Shown in pieces: positions 55,165 through 64,000 of a stretch of DNA of 64,000 nucleotides (position 1 is the first letter of the stretch; the number at the start of each line of letters is the position of its first letter). The position numbers and the translations under genes are program-made. The stretch is from Neorhizobium galegae (GTDB lineage: Bacteria; Pseudomonadota; Alphaproteobacteria; Rhizobiales; Rhizobiaceae), in assembly GCF_021391675.1 (NCBI RefSeq), contig NZ_CP090095.1:1989501-2053500 (forward strand). The letters run 5' to 3'. The notes below the pieces were generated by a model. That model saw nothing but the letters and a program-made list of their open reading frames with translations. It made no database searches and was not told the DNA's origin.

Positions 55165-55554
55165 ATGAAGTTTGGAACCGGCCTTGCGGCGGTGATCCTG
55201 GCTGTGACGATGTTCGGCGCCCAAGCGGCGCGGGCCGACCAGTTGATCGAGGAATACAGCGCCTTCATCGGCGAGGACGACCTGTACAATTCGAACAATG
55301 TGCGCCTGCAGGAGCCCTGGCAGATCGTCCGCCAGGACCGTGCAAATTTTCATCGCTTCGGCGTCTCGCAGCGCGGCGACCAGAGCGACAGCTTCTTCGA
55401 CGATGCCGGCAATCGGGAACTCGTCGAGCGCATGATCAGCCGCGGCACCATCGACCGGGCCGCCCGCAACGCCGTCGTTCGCGGGAATGTCATGATCAAT
55501 GTGCAGATCTTTCGAGGGCCCCGCGGCGATTACGTCAATGTCCTGGTCTACTGA
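55165..55554 (+). CDS. Small secreted protein of unknown function
   Basis: A 129-residue protein with a Sec signal (GTGLAAVILAVTMFGAQAARA). The mature part is polar (DQLIEEYSAFIGEDDLYNS, RGDQSDSFFDDAGN). No family is recognised. It overlaps the M15 peptidase gene by 17 bp, which suggests co-translation and a related wall function. Conserved secreted, role unknown. Confidence 0.7.
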   Translation: MKFGTGLAAVILAVTMFGAQAARADQLIEEYSAFIGEDDLYNSNNVRLQEPWQIVRQDRANFHRFGVSQRGDQSDSFFDDAGNRELVERMISRGTIDRAARNAVVRGNVMINVQIFRGPRGDYVNVLVY

Positions 55555-56335
55555 CAGGCCGTTTCTCCGGGCAGCAGCCGTGATGCTGCCGGTCCTCGTC
55601 TGCGGCCCGGGCGAGGCGCGCGAATTGCGCCTGGAGGAGAAGATCGCGGCCCTCGTGAAGGCCTATCCCGACATGATCGAGGCCAGCCGCGAGGGCAGGC
55701 TGATCATGAAGGAGGGCACGCCGATTGCGATCGACGACGGGATCAGGCGCAGCCATGCGCAAATGCTGGCCGAGGGCGATGTCGAGGACAGCCTGTCTCA
55801 GGCCTACCGGCCCGGCTCGTGCGAATACCGCCCTCCGGTCGATTCCGATCCGGGCCGCATCCGCAGCGACGAATTGATGAAGCGCCTTTATGGCGCGAGT
55901 GCCAATGCCGTGCAGTCGAGCCTCGTGCCGGTCGCGTGGTTTGGAGAGACATTGCGCGTCACCAGCCGTAACGGGGTCGACAAGGCGCTCGCAGCCGTCC
56001 GGGACGAGCTTGCCGCCGACCTGGGCCTGAAAACCTACCTGACGCCGTCGGCCGGCGTCTTCAACTGGCGCAAGGTTGCCGGACAGACCAATCTCTCCGT
56101 CCACAGCTTTGGCGCGGCGATCGATCTCAACACGAAACACGCCGATTACTGGCTGTGGTCGGGAGGCAAACCCGGCAACGTCCCGAACTACAAAAACCGC
56201 TTTCCGATGAAGATCGTCGCGGCGTTCGAGCGCCATGGCTTTATCTGGGGCGGTCGCTGGTATCACTACGACACCATGCATTTCGAATACCGCCCGGAAC
56301 TGCTGGCCATCGCCGGCGTCTCTGCCTGCGACTGA
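55538..56335 (+). CDS. M15-family D-alanyl-D-alanine carboxypeptidase-like protein
   Basis: A protein of about 265 residues with an N-terminal signal (RPFLRAAAVMLPVLVCG), followed by a VanY/M15C domain with zinc ligands in HSFGAAIDLN (His, Asp) and WYHYDTMHFEYRP (His). Family members cut peptidoglycan peptides, as D,D- or L,D-carboxypeptidases or endopeptidases. The ATG at 55538 lies inside the previous gene. It is convergent to a GGDEF gene, 7 bp apart. Confidence 0.87.
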   Translation: MSWSTDRPFLRAAAVMLPVLVCGPGEARELRLEEKIAALVKAYPDMIEASREGRLIMKEGTPIAIDDGIRRSHAQMLAEGDVEDSLSQAYRPGSCEYRPPVDSDPGRIRSDELMKRLYGASANAVQSSLVPVAWFGETLRVTSRNGVDKALAAVRDELAADLGLKTYLTPSAGVFNWRKVAGQTNLSVHSFGAAIDLNTKHADYWLWSGGKPGNVPNYKNRFPMKIVAAFERHGFIWGGRWYHYDTMHFEYRPELLAIAGVSACD

Positions 56336-56342
56336 AGGAACT

Positions 56343-57413
56343 CTACTTCCTGTAGATCAGCCAGCTCTTGCCGACATAGTCCTTCTTCATGCTGTCATCA
56401 AAGAAGACCGAGCGGTTCCGGCCCGAGTTCTTGGCGTTGTAGAGGGCCGTATCGGCATTGGCGTAGAGTTCTCCGGGATCGCTCGCCTGCGAGGCCACCG
56501 CAAAGCCGAGAGAAATGGTGACCGGGCCGTAGTCGATGCCGGAGCGCGAATTGCGGAAGATGCGGGTTTCCAGCGCGCGGCGGACCCGCTCGCAGATGAT
56601 CATCACTTCTTCCGGCGTATTGCCTTCGACGATGATCGCGAATTCCTCGCCGCCGGAGCGGGCGACGAAGACATCCTTGCGGACGTTCGAGCGGATCACG
56701 GAAGCAACCGTTGCGAGGATCTTGTCGCCGACCGGATGGCCGTAGCTGTCGTTGATCTTCTTGAAGTTGTCGATATCGGCCAGCACCAATGCGGTGACCG
56801 GCAGCAGGGCCATATTGTCGTAAGTCGCCGCGAGGCGCTCGTCGAAGGCACGGCGGTTGGCGATCCGGGTCAGCGAATCGGTGTTGGCGATGCGCTTGTA
56901 TTCATCGAGTTCGCGGCGGACCTGGTCCATTTCCTGCGAGCGCTGGACGACGCCGCCGACGGTCTTTTCACCATGCGCCATGGTGCTGCCGGTCGCCTCG
57001 CTCAGCAGCGCCAGCGCGCTGGTCAGCAGGTCGTTGGAAAAATTGCTCTTGGAGTTGATCCGCTGAGCGGTTTCTCCAAGCAGTTTGCCGTAGCTCTCGA
57101 GCGAGCTCTGTTCCTGGCGCAACAGTTTCAGGAGTGCGTCAAGTTCACCAAGAATCCTGGCATGGGCGTCTTCGATGACCGCCACTTGGCCGGTTCCAAG
57201 ATAGCGATGCGAAAGCGCGTCCAGCTCCTCCTGCGTGGCACGGCTTCCGAGCGCGGCCAGATCACGGGTCAGATCGGGATTGGAACCGATATAGGCCTCG
57301 TAGAAAAGCTGATAATTGCGAGGGATCGGCGCAACGCCCATCGATCGCACCGCATAGATGATCTGGCCGATCAGATCGCTAGATTGCGCTCTCGGCGCCG
57401 TTGCCGTCGTCAT
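56343..57413 (-). CDS. Diguanylate cyclase with GGEEF domain
   Basis: A 356-residue protein. A helical N-terminal part of about 180 residues (no membrane helix seen) is followed by a GGDEF domain with DSLTRIANRRAFDERLA, NIDxFKKINDSYGHPVG-like core and the active-site variant GGEEF near residue 260. It synthesises c-di-GMP in the cytosol. No canonical RxxD inhibitory site is evident before the GGEEF loop. It is a single gene. Confidence 0.92.
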   Translation of the reverse strand: MTTATAPRAQSSDLIGQIIYAVRSMGVAPIPRNYQLFYEAYIGSNPDLTRDLAALGSRATQEELDALSHRYLGTGQVAVIEDAHARILGELDALLKLLRQEQSSLESYGKLLGETAQRINSKSNFSNDLLTSALALLSEATGSTMAHGEKTVGGVVQRSQEMDQVRRELDEYKRIANTDSLTRIANRRAFDERLAATYDNMALLPVTALVLADIDNFKKINDSYGHPVGDKILATVASVIRSNVRKDVFVARSGGEEFAIIVEGNTPEEVMIICERVRRALETRIFRNSRSGIDYGPVTISLGFAVASQASDPGELYANADTALYNAKNSGRNRSVFFDDSMKKDYVGKSWLIYRK

Positions 57414-57653
57414 CGACGATCCCCACTAGATCCCACCTGTATGCTATTAAGCGAAGTAGTATGTGAAAAATGTTGGAAAAGAATTAAGGGGTACGAACTG
57501 AAGAGCTTGTTCTTAAATTTATTTCGTATTTCTGAAATGCTCGATTTCCCATCAAAAGTAATGGGTTTTCAGACTTGAGGCTCAAAAAGATATTCACCCT
57601 TAGGGAGTTGATATATTATCGGAATTGATCATTTCGGATTGATCTCAAGAGAA

Positions 57654-57677
57654 ATCCCGCCACGCGGGAGGCGGGCT
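57654..57677 (-). terminator. Terminator-like hairpin after fumC
   Basis: Stem with arms aatcccgcc (57653-57661) and ggcgggctt (57670-57678), one G-T pair. Read leftward it is 28 bp after the fumC stop and is followed by ATTTCTCTTG, a modest T-rich tract. Confidence 0.6.
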
Positions 57678-57705
57678 TGTTTGTTATAGTGTCGGGCGGA
57701 TCGGA

Positions 57706-59097
57706 TTATTTAGGGCCGATCATATTTTCGGGGCGGACATACTGGTCGAACTCCTCGTTCGTCAGGTATCCGCCGCCGACCGCTTCTTCGCGAAGCGTCG
57801 TGCCGTTCTTGTGGGCTGTCTTGGCGATCTTGGCGCAGATGTCGTAGCCGAGCCTGGTGTTAAGGGCGGTGACGAGCATCAGCGAGTTCTCCACGCCGCG
57901 TCTGATATTGTCTTCCCGGGCTTCGATGCCGACCACGCAATTGTCGGTGAAGGAGACCGCGGCGTCGCCGAGCAGCTGCACCGACTGCAGGAAATTGTAG
58001 GCCATCATCGGATTGTAGACGTTGAGCTCGAAATGGCCCTGGCTGCCGGCGAAGGTGAGAGCCGCATGGTTTCCGAAGATGTGGGCGCAGACCTGGGTGA
58101 GCGCTTCCGACTGGGTCGGGTTGACCTTGCCCGGCATGATCGACGAACCCGGCTCGTTTTCCGGCAGCGACAGTTCGCCAAGGCCCGCACGCGGGCCGGA
58201 GCCCAGGAAACGGATGTCGTTGGCGATCTTGAAGAGAGCGGCGGCGGCGGCGTTGATCGCGCCGTGCGCAAAAACCATCGAGTCGTGCGAGGCGAGTGCT
58301 TCGAACTTGTTGGGAGCCGTGACGAACGGCAGGCCGGTGATCTTCGAGATCTCCTCGGCGACCTTTTCGGCAAAGCCAACCGGGGCGTTGAGGCCGGTGC
58401 CGACCGCCGTGCCGCCCTGGGCGAGCTTGGAAAGCGCCGGCAGCGTCAGTTCGATATTGGCGATCGCCGAGCCGACCTGCGCCGCATAACCGGAAAATTC
58501 CTGGCCGAGCGTCAGCGGGGTGGCGTCCTGCGTATGGGTGCGGCCGATCTTGATGATGTGGGCGAAGGCCTTGACCTTCACCTCCAGCGCTTCGTGCAGC
58601 TGCTTCAGCGACGGGATGAGGTGGCGCACGATGGTTTCGACGCAGGCGATGTGCATGGCCGTCGGATAGGTATCGTTCGACGACTGGCTCATGTTGACGT
58701 GGTCGTTCGGATGCACGGGCTTCTTGGAGCCCATCACACCACCGAGCATTTCGATCGCGCGGTTGGAGATCACCTCGTTGGCGTTCATGTTCGACTGGGT
58801 GCCGGAGCCCGTCTGCCAGACGACTAGCGGGAAATGGTCGTCGAGCTTGCCGTCGATGACTTCCTGGGCCGCTTCGACGATGACCTTGCCGATTGAAGCG
58901 TCGAGGCCACCCAGTTCCATGTTGGCGCGGGCGGCGGCCTGCTTGACGATGCCGAGCGCACGCACGACCGCGAGCGGTTGTTTTTCCCAGCCGATCTTGA
59001 AGTTGCCGAGCGAGCGCTGCGCCTGGGCCCCCCAATAACGGTCGCTCGCCACGTCGATCGGGCCAAACGTATCGGTTTCGGTGCGGGTCGATGCCAT
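57706..59097 (-). CDS. fumC: Class II fumarate hydratase
   Basis: A 463-residue enzyme that interconverts fumarate and L-malate in the TCA cycle. Motifs: [20 protein letters not shown] start, [27 protein letters not shown] and the signature [16 protein letters not shown]. The start is ATG 59097 (MASTRTETD) with GAGGCAGCGAAG before it; an ATG at 59151 would give an unlikely leader. Class II is iron-independent and heat-stable. Confidence 0.97.
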   Translation of the reverse strand: MASTRTETDTFGPIDVASDRYWGAQAQRSLGNFKIGWEKQPLAVVRALGIVKQAAARANMELGGLDASIGKVIVEAAQEVIDGKLDDHFPLVVWQTGSGTQSNMNANEVISNRAIEMLGGVMGSKKPVHPNDHVNMSQSSNDTYPTAMHIACVETIVRHLIPSLKQLHEALEVKVKAFAHIIKIGRTHTQDATPLTLGQEFSGYAAQVGSAIANIELTLPALSKLAQGGTAVGTGLNAPVGFAEKVAEEISKITGLPFVTAPNKFEALASHDSMVFAHGAINAAAAALFKIANDIRFLGSGPRAGLGELSLPENEPGSSIMPGKVNPTQSEALTQVCAHIFGNHAALTFAGSQGHFELNVYNPMMAYNFLQSVQLLGDAAVSFTDNCVVGIEAREDNIRRGVENSLMLVTALNTRLGYDICAKIAKTAHKNGTTLREEAVGGGYLTNEEFDQYVRPENMIGPK

Positions 59098-59478
59098 CTT
59101 CGCTGCCTCTTTTTGCTCGTGGTCGCTGCCGGTGTCTTGAAAGATCAACAACGCGTTACCGCGTCGGAGCCGGCCGGCGGCATTACTATACGATTGGCGA
59201 ACGTCCGCAAGCCGGCCGAGCAGGCTTTTTGGCAGGCTTTCGTCGTGCCTTTTATGACACGGACCGCGGAATTATACAGCGGAATCCGCCCTCCGGCCGG
59301 GTGCTTGTCGGTGGTCGTCAGTAAAAATTTAACGAATAGTTTCTTAACCTTCCGGCTGCGCACCGATGCTGTTTCCGGCGGAGCCGAAACCCGCCGGCCA
59401 CTCGGGCGTTTCTTTCCATCCCTCACGCGATCGGTTAGATGGCGTGATATATATTCGAGCCCGCGGATCAAGACGCGG
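59098..59478. other. Divergent control region of fumC and L,D-transpeptidase
   Basis: A 381-bp region with AT-rich patches (for example 59180-59200 and 59327-59350) that could hold promoters for both genes. No gene, hairpin of note or riboswitch was recognised. Confidence 0.4.
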
Positions 59479-61416
59479 ATGCAGGTGACGGGGACGACAT
59501 TGCAGCACAAACACAAAAAAACTTCGATCGCGTTGGCGCTCGTCTCCGGCATCTCGATGTTTACCGGTGCGGCCGTTCCGGCACATGCCGTGACACTTCT
59601 CGACCTCTTGCGCGGCGGTCCCGGCGCGGAACGGGCAGGGCGGCCCGATAACGGCCTGCCGGGCGTCGGCGGCAATACCGGCATGCCGACCGAGCGCAGC
59701 CTCGCCGATCCCGAGCCGCTGCCGAAAGTCTCCGGTCCTCGATATTACACCTACAAGCCGGATGCCGAGCGGGCCGTGAAGACGACCGCCTTCGCCGCAG
59801 CGTCTGCGACGGACGGCACGCGCCTCATCGCCGAGGCCAAGGTTGCGGCGCCGGCGGAAATCGCGACCGCCCTCGAAGCCTTCTACAGCAAGGCTGCCGA
59901 GCCTGTGTGGGTTTCCGGAGGCGACGTCAACGAGAAGGCGAGGGGCGTGCTGTCGCTCTTCGAGCGGGCCGGCGAATACGGGCTCGAACCCGCCGACTAC
60001 ATCCTGCCAGTCCCGGCGCTGACCACCGCAAGCGTTGCGGCGCCCGCCGATGCTGCAACCCCCATCAATGTCTCCGCAACGGCATCTGCGCCGGTTTCCG
60101 CCGCCGACAGCCACGATCGCGCGCTGATGCAGTTCGAACTGGCGCTGTCGGAAAAAGTGCTGACGTTCGCGCAGGACATGATGCGTGGCCGCATCGACCC
60201 GAACAAGGTGTCGGGTTACCACGACTTCAAACGCAAGGACGCCAAGCTCTCGCTCGTCCTGCCTTTCGCGCAGACCGGTACCGATGTGGCGGCCTATCTT
60301 GAAGGCCTCGCGCCGCAGAGCCCTCAATTCCAGGCGCTGAAGGCCGAGCTTGCAACGCTGCGCGCCGCAGCGGCCAACGACGGTCCGCAGATCTCGCTGC
60401 CGAGCGACATTCTCCTGAAGCCGGGCAAGAGCAGCGCGGATATGGCGAGCATCATCGCCGCCATCCAGCACACCGGTTCGGAAGCGCTGAAGACCAAGCA
60501 TGCGGCGACGCTGGCGGCCTATCAGCAGACCCCGGACTACACGCCGGAACTCGTCGACGTCGTGAAGTCCTTCCAGGCGGAAGTGGGTCTCAAGGCCGAT
60601 GGCGTCATCGGCAATGCGACGGTGCGCAAGATGGTCGGCCATACGTCGAAGGACAAGATCGAAAAGGTCGAAGTCGCCATGGAACAGGTGCGCTGGCTGC
60701 CGGACGATCTCGGCCAGCGTTACGTCTTCATCAACCAGCCGGCCTTCACGGTCTATTACCATGACCGTGGTGCCGAACAGTTCGCGATGCGCGTCGTGGT
60801 CGGCAGCAAGTCCAACCAGACCTATTTCTTCCAGGACGAAATCGAAACCGTCGAGTTCAACCCCTATTGGGGCGTGCCGCAGTCGATCATCATCAACGAG
60901 ATGCTGCCGCACCTGCGTCAGGATCCGAGCTACCTCGACCGGATGGGTTACGAGGTATCGGTCGGCGGCAGGGCGGTCCCATCGAGCAGCGTCAACTGGT
61001 TCGGCTCGACCGACAAGATTTCCGTGCGCCAACCGCCCTCGGGTGACAACGCACTCGGCGACTTGAAGATCCTGTTCCCGAACAGCCACGCGATCTACAT
61101 GCACGACACGCCCTCGAAGAGCTTCTTCCAGCGCGACATGCGGGCACTGAGCCACGGCTGCGTACGTCTTGCCGAACCGCGCAAGATGGCGGCCGCCGTA
61201 CTCGGCACCACGATCGACGACGTGAACGGACGGATCGCCGCCGGCGAGAACGTCGCCGCCAAGGTGCCGGTCAAGATCCCGGTCTACGTCGCCTACTTCA
61301 CCGCCTGGCCGAACAAGGACGGCAAGGTCGAATATTTCGACGACGTCTACGGCCGCGACGATGCGACGGTGAAGGCTTTCGTGGCAACCACCAAGGTCCG
61401 GGCAGCCCAGAGCTAA
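59479..61416 (+). CDS. L,D-transpeptidase (YcbB/LdtD-like) with PG-binding domain
   Basis: A 645-residue wall enzyme. It has a signal peptide (SIALALVSGISMFTGAAVPAHA), an N-terminal scaffold with low-complexity Ala/Thr insert, a peptidoglycan-binding domain (VKSFQAEVGLKADGVIGNATVRKM) near 370-395 and a YkuD catalytic domain with active Cys near 561 (SHGCVRLAEP) and His two residues before. It makes 3-3 meso-DAP crosslinks, which are abundant in Rhizobiales that grow from the pole. A start at ATG 59479 is assumed; upstream frame is not protein-like. Confidence 0.93.
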   Translation: MQVTGTTLQHKHKKTSIALALVSGISMFTGAAVPAHAVTLLDLLRGGPGAERAGRPDNGLPGVGGNTGMPTERSLADPEPLPKVSGPRYYTYKPDAERAVKTTAFAAASATDGTRLIAEAKVAAPAEIATALEAFYSKAAEPVWVSGGDVNEKARGVLSLFERAGEYGLEPADYILPVPALTTASVAAPADAATPINVSATASAPVSAADSHDRALMQFELALSEKVLTFAQDMMRGRIDPNKVSGYHDFKRKDAKLSLVLPFAQTGTDVAAYLEGLAPQSPQFQALKAELATLRAAAANDGPQISLPSDILLKPGKSSADMASIIAAIQHTGSEALKTKHAATLAAYQQTPDYTPELVDVVKSFQAEVGLKADGVIGNATVRKMVGHTSKDKIEKVEVAMEQVRWLPDDLGQRYVFINQPAFTVYYHDRGAEQFAMRVVVGSKSNQTYFFQDEIETVEFNPYWGVPQSIIINEMLPHLRQDPSYLDRMGYEVSVGGRAVPSSSVNWFGSTDKISVRQPPSGDNALGDLKILFPNSHAIYMHDTPSKSFFQRDMRALSHGCVRLAEPRKMAAAVLGTTIDDVNGRIAAGENVAAKVPVKIPVYVAYFTAWPNKDGKVEYFDDVYGRDDATVKAFVATTKVRAAQS

Positions 61417-61456
61417 GGTCAGCCTGGGCTGAGAACGAGTTTCGGATTGCAGTAGA

Positions 61457-61481
61457 AGGCGGCCTCAGGGCCGCTTTTTAT
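61457..61481. terminator. Terminator after L,D-transpeptidase gene
   Basis: Stem gcggcc/ggccgc (61459-61464/61469-61474) with a T run (61475-61479) follows the transpeptidase gene. The T run overlaps the gph stop on the other strand, as at the mobB end. Confidence 0.75.
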
Positions 61482-62179
61482 TTGGCAGCCGCCAGCCGCT
61501 TCACGTCGGTGGAAATCAGCGTTTCCACCATCTTCACGGTCAGTTCGTCATAACTGCCGATCACCCGATCGGGATTGAGCGTATCGACTGCGACGTCGGA
61601 ATAACCGAAGGTCACGGCGATCGAGGCTATGCCGGCATTCTGCGCGGCAAGGATATCGTTGACGCTGTCGCCGATCATGATGCTCGTCGCGGGATCGCCG
61701 CCGGCCCGTTCGATCGTACCGAAAATGTGCCGGGCATCCGGCTTGCGGACGGCGAAGGTATCGCCGCAGGTCATCGCGACGAAGCGATCCGAAAGCCCGA
61801 GCTTTTCGAGAAGCGGGAAGGCAAGCCGTTCGGACTTGTTGGTGCACACCGCGAGCCGCATCCCGGCCACCGACAGGCGGTCGAGACACGCGACGACGCC
61901 GTCGTAGGGGCGGCTTCTGCCCGGCATCTGCGCCTCGTAGTGCTCCATATAGCGATCGAACAGCCTGGCTGCTGTCAGCTCGTCGAGCGGAGCCCTGCGA
62001 AGTTCGAAGGCACGGCGGATCATCACGCGCACGCCCTGGCCGACGAGATGGGTGAGGTCCTCGAAGGTCACCGGCTGCAGGCCGACGTCCTCGATCGTAT
62101 AATTGAGGCTGTCGATAAGATCCGGTGCGGTGTCGATCAGCGTGCCGTCGAGGTCGAAAATGACGAGTGAAGCGGTCAA
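61478..62179 (-). CDS. gph: Phosphoglycolate phosphatase
   Basis: A 233-residue HAD hydrolase that removes phosphate from 2-phosphoglycolate, a by-product of DNA repair and photorespiration-type reactions. Motif I VIFDLDGTLIDTAPDL, motif II VCTNKS, motif III/IV MIGDSVNDILAAQNAG. The likely start is TTG 62179 with GAGG five to six bases before; an ATG far upstream at 62377 would add 65 unrelated residues. It is divergent from rpiA. Confidence 0.9.
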   Translation of the reverse strand: MTASLVIFDLDGTLIDTAPDLIDSLNYTIEDVGLQPVTFEDLTHLVGQGVRVMIRRAFELRRAPLDELTAARLFDRYMEHYEAQMPGRSRPYDGVVACLDRLSVAGMRLAVCTNKSERLAFPLLEKLGLSDRFVAMTCGDTFAVRKPDARHIFGTIERAGGDPATSIMIGDSVNDILAAQNAGIASIAVTFGYSDVAVDTLNPDRVIGSYDELTVKMVETLISTDVKRLAAAK

Positions 62180-62351
62180 TGGAACCTCGTGAACGTCGTT
62201 CGGGAGATGTCCCGGATTAAGCAATGCTGCCGTGAAAAGCAAATATGCGAGATTCGCGGCCCTTCGTAAAACCCGCCGCGAGGGGACTTTCGTTTGCCGG
62301 GAGAGGCGTGTAAACAGCGGGTCGGCGAAAACAGCGGGGAGCTTTTGGCGG

Positions 62352-63047
62352 ATGGACGCCCGGGAAATGAAAGTCAAGGCGGCGCAAGCGGCACTGGCCT
62401 ATGTCGAGGACGGCATGAGGCTGGGTATCGGCACCGGTTCGACGGCGGACGAATTCGTCAGGCTACTCGCCGAAAAGGTCCACGGCGGCTTCAAGGTCGA
62501 AGGCGTGCCGACATCCGAACGCACCGCGAGGCTCTGTGTCGAGCTCGGCATTCCGCTGAAATCGCTCGAAGAGCTTCCGGAACTCGATCTGACGGTCGAC
62601 GGTGCCGATGAAGTCGATGCCAACCTGACCCTGATCAAGGGCGGCGGCGGCGCATTGCTGCGCGAAAAGATCGTCGCCGCGGCGTCTGCCCGCATGATCG
62701 TTATTGCCGACGAAAGCAAGCTGGTCGATGTGCTCGGAGCCTATCCGCTGCCGATCGAGATCAATCCTTTCGGCCAGGCGGCAACCCGGATTGCCATCGA
62801 AAAGGCCGCTTCCCGGTTAGGATTGACCGGCGAGTTGAAGCTGCGCAAATCGGGGGCTGAAGTCTTCACGACGGATGGCGGCCACTACATTTTCGACGCA
62901 TCTTTTGGCCGCATTCCTGATGCAGACGCACTGTCGGCGGAGCTTAATTTCATTCCCGGTGTCGTGGAACACGGGCTGTTCATTCATATGGCGTCCTTAG
63001 CGATCATTGCCGGTGAGGCTGGAGCGCGGACGCTTGAGGCGAAGTAA
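62352..63047 (+). CDS. rpiA: Ribose-5-phosphate isomerase A
   Basis: A 231-residue enzyme of the non-oxidative pentose phosphate pathway, isomerising ribose 5-phosphate and ribulose 5-phosphate. Motifs: [31 protein letters not shown] with the catalytic Asp/Glu, [13 protein letters not shown] with the Lys, and [10 protein letters not shown]. The start ATG 62352 (MDAREM) has ggggag upstream; a second ATG five codons later is possible. The DUF2059 gene follows 18 bp on. Confidence 0.95.
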   Translation: MDAREMKVKAAQAALAYVEDGMRLGIGTGSTADEFVRLLAEKVHGGFKVEGVPTSERTARLCVELGIPLKSLEELPELDLTVDGADEVDANLTLIKGGGGALLREKIVAAASARMIVIADESKLVDVLGAYPLPIEINPFGQAATRIAIEKAASRLGLTGELKLRKSGAEVFTTDGGHYIFDASFGRIPDADALSAELNFIPGVVEHGLFIHMASLAIIAGEAGARTLEAK

Positions 63048-63065
63048 ACTAGGAGCAAGCAACTC

Positions 63066-63779
63066 ATGATCAGATTCGCGGTTCTCGGCCGTGCCGCCGC
63101 TGTGGCCATCCTCTTCTCCGGCGCCTTCACGGTATCGGCTCGCGCGCAGGAAGTTTCGGAAGCCCAGCTTGCCGCTGCACGCGACGCGATCACGGCGCTC
63201 AACGTCACGGATCGTTACGACAATATCCTGCCCAACCTGGCAGAGCGTCTGAAGGCCCAGTTCATCCAGGCCTCTCCGAACTTCCAGGGCCAGATCTCCA
63301 ACGTCGTCGACGAGCAGGCGCTCGTGCTTGCACCGCGCCGTGCTGATCTCGAAAAGGAAGCGGCGACCATTTACGCCAAGAGCTTCTCGGCCGATGAACT
63401 GAAGTCGATTTCCACCTTCTTCAACACGGAGACGGGCAAGAAGCTGCTGACCACCCAGCCGCTCGTCAGCCGTGAACTGACCAAGGCCGCTGAAATCTGG
63501 GCAAACGGGATTTCCCGCGACCTGACCAATCAGAGCTCGGAAAAGCTGCGCGGCATCATCGACGCAAACCCGATCCAGGCGCCGGTCGTGGATCCGGCTC
63601 CGGCGGCAGCACAGGCCGTTGCACCCGCACCGGCAAAGCCTGCCACTCCGCCGGCCCCTGCCAAGCCCGCTGCTGCGCCTGCGGCCAAGCCCGCTGCTCC
63701 GGCCGCCACCGCTCCGGCCAAGCCCGCTGCCCCGGCGGCCAAGCCGGCTCCGGCCCCGGCGCCCGCGCCGAAGCCCTGA
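63066..63779 (+). CDS. DUF2059 secreted protein with Ala/Pro-rich tail
   Basis: A 237-residue protein with a signal peptide (GRAAAVAILFSGAFTVSARA) and a DUF2059 helical domain (AARDAITALNVTDRYDNILPNL, FSADELKSISTFFNTETGKKLL). The tail from about 180 is an Ala/Pro/Lys-rich low-complexity region (AKPAAPAAKPAPAPAPAPKP). Its function is unknown. It lies 18 bp after rpiA, so the two are co-transcribed. A terminator follows. Confidence 0.9.
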   Translation: MIRFAVLGRAAAVAILFSGAFTVSARAQEVSEAQLAAARDAITALNVTDRYDNILPNLAERLKAQFIQASPNFQGQISNVVDEQALVLAPRRADLEKEAATIYAKSFSADELKSISTFFNTETGKKLLTTQPLVSRELTKAAEIWANGISRDLTNQSSEKLRGIIDANPIQAPVVDPAPAAAQAVAPAPAKPATPPAPAKPAAAPAAKPAAPAATAPAKPAAPAAKPAPAPAPAPKP

Positions 63780-63808
63780 TGGCATCGTCGACCCGTCGAA
63801 TTTTAAGG

Positions 63809-63836
63809 AAGCCCGGAGCAATCCGGGCTTTTCCTT
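63809..63836 (+). terminator. Rho-independent terminator after DUF2059 gene
   Basis: Stem aagcccgga/tccgggctt (63809-63817/63822-63830) with a gcaa loop and a T-rich tail (ttttccttt). It closes the rpiA-DUF2059 unit 30 bp after the stop codon. Confidence 0.85.
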
Positions 63837-63896
63837 TTGGGCCTCTCATCCCTATATGTGAGCCACAACCGGCCGCCTGCTCTCAAGGAGAATATT

Positions 63897-64000
63897 ATGA
63901 CCGCCTATGACTATGATCTCTTCGTGATTGGCGGCGGATCGGGCGGCGTGAGGGCAGGCCGCGTGGCGGCATCGCTCGGCAAGCGGGTGGCGATCGCCGA
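63897..64000 (+). CDS. gor: Glutathione-disulfide reductase, 5' part
   Basis: The ATG at 63897 follows aaggag by six bases. The visible residues (MTAYDYDLFVIGGGSGGVRA, then GRVAASLGKRVAIA) are the FAD-binding start of glutathione reductase or a close pyridine nucleotide-disulfide oxidoreductase. The gene is cut by the window edge. It would use NADPH to recycle glutathione. The distinction from dihydrolipoamide dehydrogenase is made on the SGGVRAGRVAA pattern and needs the missing part. Confidence 0.8.
   Translation, partial: MTAYDYDLFVIGGGSGGVRAGRVAASLGKRVAIA

Overview
The window is chromosomal DNA from an alphaproteobacterium, most likely a member of the Rhizobiaceae (Rhizobium/Agrobacterium/Neorhizobium-like). 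The evidence is high-GC coding sequence in short, often overlapping transcription units, palindromic intergenic repeats of the rhizobial RIME type, a long UvrB carrying such repeats in frame, a Usg protein, a cobS/cobT pair, and many L,D-transpeptidase-type wall enzymes, chemoreceptors and GGDEF proteins. No rRNA, tRNA, CRISPR array, prophage or intact insertion sequence was recognised. Species cannot be decided from the sequence alone. Layout: 1-733 has no gene but holds palindromic repeats, one of them grown into a 22-bp tandem array. 734-6254 holds a DUF3828 lipo/secreted protein, an AT-rich island with one P-loop NTPase gene whose ribosome-binding site lies in a perfect hairpin, and uvrB with two palindromic elements inside its coding sequence. 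6361-12889 holds a membrane GGDEF-EAL protein, a DUF1800/DUF1501 (Tat) operon, a GNAT enzyme, a membrane protein and a YciA thioesterase. 13095-19972 holds a Cache chemoreceptor, a flavodoxin-fold oxidoreductase, an extensin-like lipoprotein, a YjbR protein, a DUF1778-GNAT toxin-antitoxin pair, a possible 29-residue small gene ending in a terminator, and a TauE/SafE exporter. 20075-27365 holds an ABC-2 exporter, a divergent MFS/AraC pair, a retropepsin-like protease with a DUF1289 protein, the divergent cobS/cobT genes of late cobalamin synthesis, and dgkA. 27362-34178 holds a ParE-type toxin-antitoxin pair, a membrane histidine kinase, a nuclease-UDG operon, an Lrp regulator, a SnoaL-like protein, an AraC regulator, an AlkD-like repair protein and a beta-hydroxyacid dehydrogenase. 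34342-42266 holds a GNAT, a DUF2269 and a DinB protein, an orphan 540-residue membrane protein, a TPR-methyltransferase, DUF2270, usg, and a polar amino acid ABC importer without its ATPase gene. 42575-51210 holds a proline/glutamine-rich OmpA protein with 120-bp internal repeats, mobB-mobA (molybdenum cofactor), two drug/metabolite exporters and a large chemoreceptor. 51316-64000 holds moaA, DUF971, a divergent MarR/hydrolase pair with a palindromic operator, a PPOX flavoprotein, a secreted pair including an M15 peptidase, a diguanylate cyclase, fumC, an L,D-transpeptidase, gph, rpiA, a DUF2059 protein and the start of glutathione reductase. The genes are mostly housekeeping and environmental-response functions. 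Recurrent themes are wall remodelling (extensin-like, M15, L,D-transpeptidase), cyclic-di-GMP and chemotaxis signalling, molybdenum cofactor and cobalamin synthesis, and DNA repair. No convincing multi-gene novel system was found. The best leads are the AT-rich NTPase gene with its translation-blocking hairpin, the repeats inside uvrB, the orphan membrane protein at 35929-37557 and the candidate small gene at 18874-18963.
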